A stretch of 64,000 bases of DNA from Isochrysis galbana. Lineage: Eukaryota > Haptophyta > Isochrysidales > Isochrysidaceae. A program made the position numbers and the translations under genes. Positions 20,740-31,189 of the stretch are shown piece after piece (positions within the stretch are counted from its first letter, which is position 1; each line of letters starts with the position of its first letter). The notes under the pieces are model-generated. The model was not told the origin of the DNA. It searched no databases and saw nothing but the letters and a program-made list of their open reading frames with translations. Where the stretch lies: contig CM030936.1 in the NCBI GenBank assembly GCA_018136815.1, forward strand, positions 888,831 to 952,830. Reading direction: 5' to 3'.

Positions 20740-21630
20740 AGTGGGGGAGTGTAATTAGCTTTGTAATAATAATAATAATGTGGCTACCCAAAAAGAAAAC
20801 AAGCACATAGAAAATCAGCTGGCCCTCTTTTGACGGAACGCGACTTCCACGTAACCGAAGTTTTGGGCAACGTCGATGCACTCGTAGCGTTGGAGAACCT
20901 CAAGCTCACGGAAGTCGAGGAGGTGGACCTGGGGGTCAACTTGAGGGACAGCACGGTGTTGAATCAGCTGGAAGAGTTGGCCCTCTACAGATGCCCACCC
21001 GCAGTGAATGGCGCGTCTGCGAGGCGTCATGTCCTTTGTCGCTTGGGGGCGGAGAGGCCGAGGGAGAGGGGGGGGGGGGCATCCGGGCGGTTCCCGAGGC
21101 GGGAACTGTGGCGCGACCCTCGGCGTGAAACGGTCCAAGCAAGGCGTGTCAAGCTGAGCGGGGGGGGGGAGGGGGGGGGGAGAGCGGGGGGGAGAGCGGG
21201 GGGGAGAGAAGGGGGGGGAGAGAAGGGGGGAGAGAAAGGGGGGGGGAGAGGGGGGAGAGGGGGGGGAGAGGGGGAGAAAGAAGGGGGGGGAGAAGGGGGG
21301 GGGGGAGGGGGGGGGGGGGGGCGGAAGTCTTTTTGCTCTGTTTGGCGCGCCGTCGCGCGCTCTCCCCCCTCTCTCACGCGCGCGGGAGGAGTGGGAGCGG
21401 ACGGACCTGCTCTCAGGGGGGACGTCCGCAGGACGCGATGAAGAAGAAGGGGGGGGGGGGGGAGAGGCGCGGGAGAGAGAGAGGGGGGGAGGGACGGGGG
21501 GAGGGGAGGCCACGCGAGGGACAATTGAGAGAAGAGAGAGAAGAAGAAGAAGAAGAAGAGAGGGACAACCGAGGAGGACGAAGAGCACGGAGGAGTGCCG
21601 TGCGGGCGACGTCTCGGGCGGCGAGCACCT
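20740..21630. other. gene-free stretch with a long G/A-rich tract
   Basis: From 21070 to 21560 the plus strand is nearly all G and A, with many runs of 7 to 16 G: a strong candidate for G-quadruplex formation and for assembly error. Long open frames on both strands here are composition artefacts. 20830-21030 has open frames both ways that I could not assign. The tract ends just upstream of the TPT transporter start and may be its promoter or 5' UTR. Confidence 0.55.
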
Positions 21631-21633
21631 CGG

Positions 21634-24172
21634 ATGCTGGCCCAACAGCCTCCTCTGGTTCTGTGTGATTCCGTCTGCACCGGCCGGCGCGCCCCCTTGG
21701 CCTCTCGGCAGCCGGTGCCAACCACAAGAGCGCTTCAGCGTCAGCACTCCGCCCTCGTTCTCTCCATTCTCACTCTTCTTACACTGCAGAGTTCAGAGGC
21801 TCTCAGTGTCAACAATTCGACGCACACGGCTGTCCAGGGCGCCACCGGTGGCGCAAGGGGGGATCATGGCGCAGAAGCTACGGTATCACACGTACACGGC
21901 GCAAACTCGACGAGCACGATGGCAAAGGCCACCAGCAGCTTCAGGTGGACTCGCGGCGCAGGGACGGGCAGCGGAAATGAGCAAGCGCACAGCGTCAACT
22001 CGACGCATACGGCGATCAGAGGCGGCAGTAGCACGAGGGGAAGTCACGGCGTACAGTCTCACGACGCAAGCTCGACGCACGCGGTCATCAAGGGCATCAT
22101 CAGCTTTGGAGGGGCTCGCGGTGCGGAGATGGCGGGCGCTCCGTCGCTGCCAGGTGCACAAGCACACGTTACAAATTCAACGCACACAAGCGTCTCCGCA
22201 AGGATTGCCAGCTGGAAGGGACCTCATGATGCAGGGACGGCAAGCGCAAGTGCATGGGCGGGCAGCCGCACCGCGCATAGTGCCCAAGTGGCGAATGCTG
22301 ACCACTTCTCACACAAGGAGTTCAAGGGCCATTCTCCTAGCATTGGGGAGGTGCAGAGGCGTAAAATAAGCCTCGCATTGGCGATGGGACTGGACTCGTG
22401 CAACCAGATGCTAAGAGAGCTTGGACACCTCCGCAGCGTGCTCATCACTCTCTTCGTGCTTATCACCCTCATTTGGGCCGCGCGTTCGTTCACGACGGAC
22501 ATGCTCATTACCGCCTTCTACGCCCTTCTCTACTGCACTGCATCTCCCATGGCTATCATGGCAAACAAGGTCCTGATGAAGGACAAGGTAAAAATGTCTA
22601 GCCAAGGCACCTACCCAAGTCCCGCTATTTAGAATCACGCCCGAAAAATGGTACGTCGTGCCGCACATCCCCGCTTACATTTCCTCCGCATTGTTCTCGC
22701 AGGGATTTGCCTATCCGGTGATCATTTCGGCGTTGGGTCAGGCGACTACAGCCGTTTGTGCAATCGTGGTGGTGTACGCCACTGGCGAGACTCTCGAAAA
22801 TGGAAAGCGCATAGGCTTCCGCACGCTCGCTGTACTGGGCTGCATTTCAGCCTTGGCGCTTGTCCTAGGCCAATATCCTTACTTTTATCTTACCGTTGCA
22901 TTTATCCAGGTGTGCAGAATGTTTGTTGTACCGCGCTTTTGCACTTCGCAGCTTGATGCGTGCCTCTACGTCACCCATGCGAGACCTGGATTATTGCACT
23001 TTCTGCATCATGCATGCCTAGAAAGGCTTCATTTCAAGCGGCATCTCCGAGCCGACTTCTCGTCCTTCTCCCTACGACAGATGCTGAAAGCCTTCTCGCC
23101 GGCTTATATGATTGTCTTCTTGTTCTGCTTGGGCGTCGAAAGTCCCTCGCGTCGCGTCATCGCTTGCGTCCTTGGCCTCTGTTTCTTCACGGCCGTAGCA
23201 TCGGTAGGAGAGGTGAGATTCACATCAGCTCGATACTGCCTAGTATGGGAGCACTCTCAATTTCCGTTGATAATTCCTTCCCGTATATTGAAGAGCGCCT
23301 GGTGTTCCATCATCGCGATGGGTTCCGGCTCCCTTGATGGATGGTGTGACGGGTAGCTGTCATGCGTACCTTTCCAGGTGAACTTCTCCCTCATCGGCGT
23401 TCTTTTCATGACGGCGGCGTCGTGTTCAGACGCCTTGCGATTGGTAATTGCACAAAAATTACTCAACAATCAAAAGATGGCCACTTTCGAGGCCCTCGTC
23501 TATGTTAGCCCCATGTGCTTGCTTTTCATGGCTCCCGTCGCTTTGTTCAAGGTGAGGCGTCCAGCAAGGGCGCGAGGCACCTTTGATGTCGATAGCTAGT
23601 TGCGCTTGTCTACCAGCTGCCCTGCTTTGGGAGTCGGCAAGCTTGGTGTCGAACCCTTCCGTACTCAAGAGCACCAAGTGTCGATGCGGAACGAATGGTT
23701 GGCGTGTGGTCGAACGTCGTTCCCATCTCCCCTCGTGGTACAGGAGCTGCCTGCTATATTCGCCACTGGAGCCCACCAAATCTTGCTCGACTACCCTCAT
23801 CTTTTCATTGCCTCGGGCTTCTCCGGCTTCTTCGTCAATGTTACCGCGTTCTTATTAGTCAAGCGCACGTCCAGCATATCGCTCAAGCTCATCACTATGG
23901 CACGCAACGGCGGGTTGGTGTTGGTCTCGGCACTCTGTTTTGGCGAGACAATCACCCTGCTTGAGGCAATTGGATATGCTGGGCTTCTCTCTTTTTTTGG
24001 CGCGTATACCGTGGTGAAGCAGCAGGAAAACGATGCCGCCAAGCAGGCGAGGGCCGATGATTCTGAACTCGCGATTCTAAAAGCCGAAGCGAGAACAACA
24101 ACACCGAAGGAGGAGAAGGTTTCCGAATTGCAGGTTGAGAAGCCGTATACACGTCGAGTGATGACGGCCTAA
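21634..24172 (+). CDS. TPT/SLC35-family solute transporter with a repeat-bearing luminal leader, five exons
   Basis: Exons 21634-22587, 22703-22909, 23081-23212, 23378-23551 and 23744-24172 join in phase 0 at GT/AG borders, giving 631 residues. The C-terminal ~370 residues are a drug/metabolite-type carrier of the TPT family: about ten membrane segments, with hallmarks MLKAFSPAYMIVFLF, VASVGEVNFSLIG, ALRLVIAQKLL and SSISLKLITMARNGG. Members move nucleotide sugars or phosphorylated sugars across Golgi, ER or plastid membranes; the substrate cannot be read here. The N-terminus has a hydrophobic segment SALVLSILTLLTL, then ~200 residues with five copies of an NST(H)T(A/S)(V/I) motif spaced ~30-40 residues apart, each a possible N-glycosylation site. 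Such a leader is unusual for the family. A GTG at 21595 also opens the frame; I prefer the ATG. Confidence 0.8.
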
Positions 24173-24827
24173 GCTTGTTGCGAAAAGGATTATTCGTATC
24201 GGGCAGAATGATTCTAAATGATTCCTTGCTTTACATTCCCCACATCCGGATATGATTCTTAGCTCTAGAAGCCAAAGGGCGCTACATGCTGCTCTTTAGT
24301 CATCCAAAGAAGTAACTCATATATGTTCACATGATGTGTGCCGTGCAATCTATACGGGTGCGTATGGTGTGAAGCACCACACCTCGAGGTGAGATTGAGG
24401 CCGCATGTCTCGCTGCCGAGTTGGATTTTGTGTGAGCCTTGGGCCGATGCTCATTGCAGATTGTTCTCAGAGCAAAGCATTGTAAAGCATCGTTGCAATG
24501 CCGCGCTGAGGGGCACCGAAACCGGCAGGATCGCGAGGAGCGAGTGCGGCGATGCGTCGAGGACATCCCGTATCCCGAACGCCGAACAACCGCAAACGAG
24601 CTGAACGACCGCAAGCCGCAAGCAGACCGGGCCGGCCGTGTGCGGCCCATTATCAACTCTAAAAATCTCTTGAAGATAGGTCATTCGTCAGACTACAATA
24701 ATGCTAGCTATGCTAGCTAGTACTAATACTACTATAATTTATCTATAATACTACTACGAATACCGAATACGAATACGGACGGGCTGCGAGGGTCTTTGCC
24801 TTTCGCCTTTCCTCTTTGTCTTTGTTG
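24173..24827. other. intergenic, one exon-like ORF
   Basis: An open frame 24439-24720 (+) follows a good acceptor (GCTCATTGCAG at ~24460) and reads RNRQDREERVRRCVEDIPYP. It could be a 3' exon of an unseen gene but has no partner exon. AT-rich simple sequence with TACTA and ATACG units lies at 24715-24780. Confidence 0.35.
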
Positions 24828-24970
24828 TTCTAGCCCGGTCACTCACTCATTTTAACCACTATTTCCCACCTCCCCTGGGTGTCCAAGGATTCCTTAGGGT
24901 CCCCCCCTACCTGCCCCGCCAACTCCCTCCGCCCTCCGAACGACCCCCTCCCACCCCACGAAGGGCAATG
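24828..24970 (+). repeat. repeat family D, copy 2
   Basis: Nearly identical to 7262-7432 over TTTTAACCACTATTTCCCAC, the CCTGGGTGTCCAAGGATTCC block and the C-rich end. It is followed by an ATG-initiated frame (24968-25219) with no recognised product. Confidence 0.7.
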
Positions 24971-25237
24971 GCGTCGGTGAGGGACCCCCCTCCCTTCCCC
25001 CGCGCGTGGCGGGCTATTTTGGGAGATTCAGGCGGGCGCTCACGGGAGGGAATCAGAGTAGTGAATGTGGGGCGCATCACTCTAAAAAACGCGGAGCTTC
25101 CGCGACGTCCGATCGCCCGCGATCGGCCGAAGAATGGCCTGGAGGTGGTGGCCATGCAGAGCCCAGAGCTCTCGCGAGCAGGGTGGGGGGTCACTAGTAG
25201 GTCGCACGCTGGTTCTTGAGGGTCGCACACACTCGCA

Positions 25238-26416
25238 CTAACACATCCTGGCCCCTCGCACGGCAGGAATGCCTCGATTCGATCCGGCCCGACGCCCAGG
25301 GCCATGGCCCCTATTGACGTCGACCAGCGCTCGATTGGACGCCTGGAGGTGCAGCTCTTCAAGTGGCCGTGCGGCGCGACGGGCCGGTCGCGACCCGGCT
25401 GTTCCGGGCCTGCCTGTAGCCCCCAAAGCCTCCTCCGTACGGCCGGGTGACGTTGGCGTAGTCGTCGGCGCCACACACGGCCGACTATTTCGCGATGCGC
25501 GCGGGCGGCGGCGGCGATTGGCGTGGCTGCTCGGGCGGCATATTCGGATATGGTGCCTGGCAGGGCATTCTATCCCAGTGGTTGACCGAGAAAGCGCCGG
25601 CAGCGCGCCCGGTAGCGGTCGGAAGTTGGGCACTCGGCCCGTTCGGCCGGGTGACGTTGGCGTAGTCGTCGGCGCCACACACGGCCGACTATTTCGCGAT
25701 GCGCGCGGGCGGCGGCGGCGATTGGCGTGGCTGCTCGGGTGGCATATTCGGATATCACGCCTGGTAGGGCATTCTATCCCAGTGGATGACCGAGAAAGCG
25801 CCGGCAGCGTGCCCGGTAGCGGTCGAAAGTTGGGCACTCGGCCCGTTCGGCCAGGTGACGTTGGCGTAGTCGTCGGCGGCACGCACGGCCGACTATTTCG
25901 CGATGCGCGCGGGCGGCGGCGGCGATTGGCGTGACTGCTAGGGCGGCATATTCGGATATGGTGCCTGGTAAGGCATTCTATCCCAGTGGATGACCGAGAA
26001 AGCGCCGGCAGCGCGCCCGGTAGCGGTCGAAAGTTGGGCACTCGGCCCGTTCGGCCGGGTGACGTTGGCGTAGTCGTCGGCGGCACACACGGCCGACTAC
26101 TTCGCGATGCGCGCGGGCGGCGGCGGCGATTGGCGTGGCTGCTCGGGCGGCATATTCGGATATGGTGCCTGGTAGGGCATTCTATCCCAGTGGATGACCG
26201 AGAAAGCGCCGGCAGCGCGCCCGGTAGAGGTGGGAAGTTGGGTGTTCGAACGCATTTCGGTACGTTACCGTTTAGGCGGTTTTTGCGCCAATGCCGATAT
26301 TCGTCAAGATGTGCGAGGCTGGAGAGAGCAATTGGCTCGGCCACTAGAGCAGCATATCTTGATTTAACGTTTTCTGCTGTCCTAGTTGAAATGGATGAAA
26401 GAAAAGACCATGCCAT
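25238..26416 (-). CDS. hypothetical 392-residue ORF built on a 68-residue tandem repeat
   Basis: Minus-strand frame from ATG 26416. After ~60 unique residues (MAWSFLSSISTRTAENVKSR...) come four units of 68 residues, each with PLPGALPALSRSSTGIEC, RPSSHANRRRRPRASRNSRP and PTTTPTSPGRTGR. The unit is basic, serine- and proline-rich and likely disordered. A plus-strand frame is open over most of the same repeat, so the coding strand is not certain. I recognise no family. Confidence 0.35.
   Translation of the reverse strand: MAWSFLSSISTRTAENVKSRYAALVAEPIALSSLAHLDEYRHWRKNRLNGNVPKCVRTPNFPPLPGALPALSRSSTGIECPTRHHIRICRPSSHANRRRRPRASRSSRPCVPPTTTPTSPGRTGRVPNFRPLPGALPALSRSSTGIECLTRHHIRICRPSSHANRRRRPRASRNSRPCVPPTTTPTSPGRTGRVPNFRPLPGTLPALSRSSTGIECPTRRDIRICHPSSHANRRRRPRASRNSRPCVAPTTTPTSPGRTGRVPNFRPLPGALPALSRSTTGIECPARHHIRICRPSSHANRRRRPRASRNSRPCVAPTTTPTSPGRTEEALGATGRPGTAGSRPARRAARPLEELHLQASNRALVDVNRGHGPGRRAGSNRGIPAVRGARMC
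25441..26248. repeat. 204-bp tandem repeat, four units
   Basis: Units begin at 25441, 25645, 25849 and 26053 with GGCC(G/A)GGTGACGTTGGCG, a constant 204-bp period. Divergence between units is a few percent. The last unit ends near GGAAGTTGGGTG, where unique sequence begins. The period is a multiple of three, so any frame crossing the array stays open. Confidence 0.92.
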
Positions 26417-26418
26417 CC

Positions 26419-26690
26419 GCCCGGTCGCGGTGCCAAATTAGCCGCTCTAGCCCTCGGTGACTAGTGGTTCACGTAAGCGTCTTGAGTTTTGTGATACTTT
26501 CGTACACATTGAAGTGCAAAATTATGAGTTTGACTTATGGTCCAGTGTGTAAAGAACCACTTCTTGTAGACCCAGTGAGTTGGCGTCAAAATTCTCCTCG
26601 TCATTCCATGTTTGTGCCTCGCATGAAGGGCCTCACTAAAAATATACCGGAGGGGGGCCCGACTGTATTTCGCGCACCGTCTTCGAAGGC
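26419..26690 (+). repeat. repeat family H, copy 1
   Basis: Matches 48580-48980 once the SINE-like insertion there is removed: TTAGCCGCTCT, GGTTCACGT, GCGTCTTGAGTTTTGTGA, ATGAAGGGCCTCAC and AAAAATATACCGGAGGGG. One frame (CDTFVHIEV..YEFDLWSSV) differs from the other copy mostly at third positions, suggesting former coding sequence. It ends abruptly near 26690. Confidence 0.65.
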
Positions 26691-27121
26691 CTGAAATTCG
26701 GTATTTTTCGAAAATTTCGCCGGGGAACCCCCAATTTTTTTTGTTGATCCATCCTACCGGAACCTATAGGGAGCTTATTTAGCCCTTCATTTACCCATAA
26801 TTGCTGGTGCCCTCCGCACCCCCATAGTGAGTGACCGGGCTAGTTGTTCGGCGGTGCTGCGCCGCCAAGAGTGCTAGGTGTGTATGCCGTGGTTTCGCAG
26901 GTTTGTACCCGGCCAGTGGTAGTGGTGGTCCTAATTTTTAGTCAGATTATCGTTACTTCTTGCCACGGCAGCGAATATACCAATCAACTGAGTTCATACT
27001 TATACCTCACAGCTCATCTAGAGCCCTACATGCATGGATGGCGCCTGGCAGGAAGAGTAAGTAGTAAAGAGTAAGAAGGCACACAGTGGAGGGCCGCTGC
27101 CACGGCGGGCGGCGCGGCGCG
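26691..27121. other. intergenic stretch before the golgin gene
   Basis: Balanced to slightly AT-rich sequence with no recognised gene or shared repeat. The last ~60 bases are the likely golgin 5' UTR or promoter. Confidence 0.4.
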
Positions 27122-29023
27122 ATGCTGCCCCTCCCCTCGTGGGTGGCGGACCAGACGAAGGCGCTACGCGAGGCAGCGCTGCTCGCGAGTGAGCAGGCGC
27201 AGGCACTGGGCGAGAAAGTCTCCAAGTTTGACATGGGATTTGATGAGCCGAGTGGAGCTGGGCAGAGCCAGAGTGCCAACGGTGGAAACGCTCCAGCCAG
27301 CGCTCGCACAAGTGCACCGAGAGTGCCGAGCTCTGCTCGTACTAGTGCACAGGCTGCGCCGCGCTCACAGAGCTCGGCACTGCCGGTGGTGGAAGCTACC
27401 TCCTTATCCAAACCGCCCACGCAGTCACGAGCGGCACCCGCAGCCGCGTCGAGTCGCACAAGTGATGAGCAGCGCCAGGACGGTAGGGCGCCCTCAAGAC
27501 CTGCAGCCAACGGCGCAGTCAGTTCCTCAAACGGTTCGGTGACAGCGCCATCGAGTACCGAGTCGGCGGCGATGACGGCGCTGCGTGATGAGCTTAACTC
27601 GACCAAACTCCGGGCCATTCGCAAGATCAAGGAACAGGAGGCGAACCTGGAGGAGCTGCGCTTGGCACTCGCGACAACAACGTCCGAAAAGTCTGCGCTG
27701 CAAGCACAGTTGTCGCAAGCGCAACTGGCTGCCTCTTGTGCCGCGCAATCTGCTCCGCCTGCCACTCCAGCAGCTCCAGCGCTCAATGGCAGCCGAACCC
27801 CCGCGACGGTGCTGCCCGGAGCGGCGCACATGGACGACGGAGAGCGCGTCACAGTGCTTCAGAAGAAGGTTAGCGCGCAAGCCAAAGAGCTTCAAATAGA
27901 ACGGCTCGCCCGGCAGCATGCGGAGAAAGCGGAGCATGCGGCGCGCGCGGAGGCCACTGAGCTTCGCGAGACGCTTGCTGTCGCTGAAGCGGCTGCGAGT
28001 GAGGCGCGCTCCGAACTCCGATTGGCTCTGCGCACGTCGGCCGTATCCGGCCCTCGTCGCCAGGAGGACGTGGACGGCACCCAAATGAGTGGCGGCAGCG
28101 GGCATACGGCGTCGGTTCATGCCATCTCATCTGCTGAGAGCGGATATCGCCCCGCCGCTGCTTTGGCTGTGGAGATGCTCCTGCGGCGCGAGATTGAGGA
28201 GGCCGAGCGGGCGTTGGCGTCGGCTTTAGCTGAGGCGGCATCATCAACCCAAAGTGCTGCCGCAGCGCATGAGAGCATGGAAGAGGCCGAGGCGCGTGGT
28301 CTGTTGCAGGCGGCTGCGGCGAAGAAAGCCGAGGCGCTTCTGCGTGAGACGAAAACGAAAGCGAGAGATCTTCTGGAGAAGAAGGATCGAGAGGTTGCGG
28401 CGCTGCAAGTGCAGCTGCACATGTACCGCTCGGGAGCGAAAAGTGCCAAATCGGACGCCTCGGCTTGCACGTCTCTCGGAGATGAGGGTCACGCGCTTGC
28501 TCAAGTGATCGGCCGCCAAGAGACTTCTGAATCCCGTGGACTACATGGTGCCGTCACGGATCGCAAGCAGTCGGCGCCGGGGCCCAGGTCGAGCGACCGT
28601 GAGACCATGTCATCGGCGCTGCCCTTCCTCGAAGGCGTGGACGAGACCATTGCTCGTGATCTGCGCAAGCACGCCGCGCTACAAGCGAGCCTCGATCATG
28701 AGCGCGCCGCTAGGGCCGAGGCGGAGCGACGACTGCAAAGAGCAAAGGACGAGCTGGAATATGCTCGCTCCCTAGTTGACGGGGCGCGTGGGAGCGGCGC
28801 CGACGAGGGCTTCCTGCGCAACACTCTAATCAAGTTCATCGAGATGGGCGAGGAGGACAATGAGTCGCTCCTCCAAGTTTTGGCGATGCACCTGCACTTC
28901 AGTACGGAGGAGTTGGCGCGGCTGCATCGAGCTCGTGACGAGCGGGCTGCATCTTCCAGATCGAGTTTGAGCGCTGGGGTGCGGGCCCTTTTTACGCCTC
29001 GACGTCCGGGAGCTCCGGTGTGA
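27122..29023 (+). CDS. golgin with coiled coil and GRIP-like C-terminus
   Basis: A single-exon frame of 633 residues from ATG 27122; a GTG at 27086 is also in frame. The start, MLPLPSWVADQTKALREAAL, resembles the short amphipathic N-termini of golgins. Residues ~40-150 are serine- and alanine-rich and low in complexity. From ~155 to ~560 there is long alanine- and glutamate-rich coiled coil, for example ALRDELNSTKLRAIRKIKEQ and ARDLLEKKDREVAALQVQL. The end reads FLRNTLIKFIEMGEEDNESL then LQVLAMHLHFSTEEL, close to the GRIP pattern (YLKNV.L.FL...E....LLPV...L..S..E), which binds Arl1-GTP on trans-Golgi membranes. The usual tyrosine is a phenylalanine here. The likely job is a trans-Golgi tether. 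Confidence 0.75.
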   Translation: MLPLPSWVADQTKALREAALLASEQAQALGEKVSKFDMGFDEPSGAGQSQSANGGNAPASARTSAPRVPSSARTSAQAAPRSQSSALPVVEATSLSKPPTQSRAAPAAASSRTSDEQRQDGRAPSRPAANGAVSSSNGSVTAPSSTESAAMTALRDELNSTKLRAIRKIKEQEANLEELRLALATTTSEKSALQAQLSQAQLAASCAAQSAPPATPAAPALNGSRTPATVLPGAAHMDDGERVTVLQKKVSAQAKELQIERLARQHAEKAEHAARAEATELRETLAVAEAAASEARSELRLALRTSAVSGPRRQEDVDGTQMSGGSGHTASVHAISSAESGYRPAAALAVEMLLRREIEEAERALASALAEAASSTQSAAAAHESMEEAEARGLLQAAAAKKAEALLRETKTKARDLLEKKDREVAALQVQLHMYRSGAKSAKSDASACTSLGDEGHALAQVIGRQETSESRGLHGAVTDRKQSAPGPRSSDRETMSSALPFLEGVDETIARDLRKHAALQASLDHERAARAEAERRLQRAKDELEYARSLVDGARGSGADEGFLRNTLIKFIEMGEEDNESLLQVLAMHLHFSTEELARLHRARDERAASSRSSLSAGVRALFTPRRPGAPV

Positions 29024-30005
29024 ACCGACCTTCTGGGCCGCCATCCTATTTTCTATGGCCACTCTCTCAAATTGTGCCGGGTTTTAAAAAGCAGTGCCGT
29101 CCGACGTCCTGTGGTGGCTCAAAGTTGCCCCTTTCGTCACTCACGTGATAAGATAAAGATGAGGCATGAGGTCATTCTCGACAGCACATATCTAGAGACG
29201 AACGTCGAGCATGTCCGACATGTCACGTCGATCGTATACTGCATAATATTCATGATCAATACCTAGTATTGAGAGAGGTTCTCGTCACAAGTTATTGCAC
29301 ACAGGCTAGTGGGTGGCTTCGTGCGACCGCTTCGCGCTACATTATGCGCTACATTAGACGTTACTTCGTCTCTAGATCTAGATAACCCTCATGTCATGTA
29401 ACCCTCATCGGCACCGGAGCCCCTACCGCGCGATAGGGATGTGCGCAGTCGGTGCATGGCTTGCCCGGTGCATGTGGCAAGATATGCTTGCCAACAAGAT
29501 GCTCCACAAGTACAAGTACGAATATGTAATTCTCAGCTCTCAGCGGTTCACGAGGATTTCTCTCTCTTCACGGGGATACTCCTTCTGTTCTCTGTTCTAA
29601 GAAATCTGTACTTTACAAGTAGGTGGTAAAAAAATCGTCGAACGCGAACTCAACTCAAACTTTTTGACCGTTTGAACATAGTCAACTACCTATTACCTAC
29701 CTACTACTACTACTGCCTTGACCCCCAAACCCAAACCCCAAAGTGAACACTGTCATCATACCCCTGAAAATTTTCCTCTATTGTATTCAGGCCTTTTGGC
29801 ATGAATATTTCGGCACGAGTGCGAGCCTTCTTCGCTATGTACCGTCTTCTATGTTCGCCTTGGTCGCGCAAGACGTGCAGATTCGGATTCTCCCTGGGCT
29901 CAAGTCCTGGTTCGCCGATTTTCGTCTCGAAATTCGAGGATTATTGGAGTTTTATTTTTACTGTTACGGTAATTGTTCACGCGTTTACGCGTTTAAGGTA
30001 AGAAA
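29024..30005. other. intergenic, repeat family E copy 4 inside
   Basis: 29395-29505 (-) matches repeat family E (CATCTTGTTGGCAAGCAT, GAGCCATG-like, CGGTAGGGGCTCCGGTGCCG). The rest shows no recognised gene. 29695-29712 is a short ACTACCTACTACTACTACT-like simple repeat. Confidence 0.5.
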
Positions 30006-30027
30006 TGCAGGTAACAGAACTGGGCCC

Positions 30028-30360
30028 CTCTGCATTCCCTCCCCCCCCCCTCTGCATTCCCTTCCGGCCTCTTCGCTTTCCCCCCCCCTTCCGTCCCCCC
30101 CTCCGCAGTTTCTCTCCCCTACTGCATTCCCCTCCGGCCTCTTCGCTTCCCCCCCCCCCTTCCGTTCCCCCCCCCCCCTCCGCAGTTTCCCCCCCCTCCG
30201 CAGTCCCCCCCCCCCCCCCCCCTCCGCAGTTTCCCCCCCCTCCGTCGTCCCCCCCCTTCCGCCGTTCCCCCCCCTCCGCGCGCCGAGGCCGAGGCGGCGG
30301 TTCTCTTCCGCGTCCGCGCGTTGAGACGCCGCGTTCTCTCCCCCCCCCCCCCCCGCGCGG
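30028..30360. repeat. C-rich low-complexity tract
   Basis: Runs of C alternate with TCCGCAGTTTC and CCTCCGGCCTCTTCGC units. The complementary strand could form G-quadruplexes. Open frames through it are artefacts. Two longer CATTCCC(T/C)TCCGGCCTCTTCGCTT units sit at 30055 and 30123. Confidence 0.8.
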
Positions 30361-30374
30361 AAGTCCTTCGGCGT

Positions 30375-30505
30375 CCTTCGACGGTCTCCAGCGGTGTCCC
30401 GCAGCGCGTCCCTCAGCGGTGTCCCGCAGCGCGTCCCTCAGCGGTGTCCTCCAACGCTGTCTCTCAGCGGTGTCCCGCAGCGCTGTCCCACAGCGCTCGG
30501 CAACG
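30375..30505 (+). repeat. short tandem repeat, AGCGGTGTCCCGCAGCGCGTC units
   Basis: Four to five imperfect copies of a ~27-base unit (AGCGGTGTCCCGCAGCGCGT) at about 30390-30500. They are followed by CTCGAG-rich sequence at 30530-30565. No function is inferred. Confidence 0.75.
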
Positions 30506-30727
30506 GTCGTCGTCCCCTCGAAACTCGAGTTCCACCTCGAGCCTCGAGCCTCGAGTCGAGCCGGATTCCGAATTGTGTATTGACCCTCGAGTCCTCGTTC
30601 TCTCTCTCTCTCTCCTCTTTTTCTGGTGAGCGCCCCTGGTTCTGCTCATCAGAGGGGGTTCGTTTAACGTATGTTTCCGGCCTGTTACTGTTAATGTTTG
30701 AGTGCAGAGTGTTGATTTGTGTGTTTT

Positions 30728-31105
30728 TTACCCATTGTATCGCCTGTTGGTGACCTGCAGCCCCCTGAGTACCCCCAAGCCCCGAGTCTTCCGAGTCATC
30801 CTTTTGAGTCTACGAGTCCCTGTACGAGTCCCAAGTAAGCGGCATATGCTCGCCGCACCCCCCATCTCTTGCAGCTTCCAGTATGCCCCCGGAGCCCGGG
30901 TGATGGGCTTGTAGAGGGGGTCGTATGCAAGGACCGTGCACAGGTATTTCGTGTTGCGCTCCTCAGCCGTCATCCTTCCCTCCCAATAGCTGCCGGGAAC
31001 TGCGACTTGCTCGCCAATGACGGAGCCCCGGTTGCGAATTTCAGGCAAGAATTGCCCTGTGATGCGAGCATTGCGCATGCGGCCCCGGCCTCGACCTCCA
31101 GGCAT
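30728..31105 (-). CDS. unidentified small protein, VIGEQVAVPGSYW-type
   Basis: Minus-strand frame; the likely start is ATG 31105, just after an upstream in-frame ATG at 31186. It begins MPGGRGRGRMRNARITGQFL, then RNRGSVIGEQVAVPGSYWEG and NTKYLCTVLAYDPLYKP. The blend of a basic N-terminus and a compact YW-containing domain suggests a nucleic-acid- or chromatin-binding fold, perhaps transposon-derived, but I cannot name it. Upstream, 31138-31180 is a simple repeat of GAGTTGC and GAGTTCTG units. Confidence 0.35.
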   Translation of the reverse strand: MPGGRGRGRMRNARITGQFLPEIRNRGSVIGEQVAVPGSYWEGRMTAEERNTKYLCTVLAYDPLYKPITRAPGAYWKLQEMGGAASICRLLGTRTGTRRLKRMTRKTRGLGVLRGLQVTNRRYNG

Positions 31106-31189
31106 GGCAGCAAGCGGCGCGGAGGGAGGGGAGGGCCGAACACGAGTTGCGAGTTGCGAGTTCTGAGTTGCGAGTTCTGGGTACAATGT

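Noticed and set aside
20815-21747. Long minus-strand proline/serine ORFs over the G/A tract
   Set aside because: All frames of such a tract are open; composition alone explains them.
27527-28519. Minus-strand ORFs inside the golgin gene
   Set aside because: Shadows of a GC-rich coding sequence; the plus-strand product has coiled coil and a GRIP-like end.
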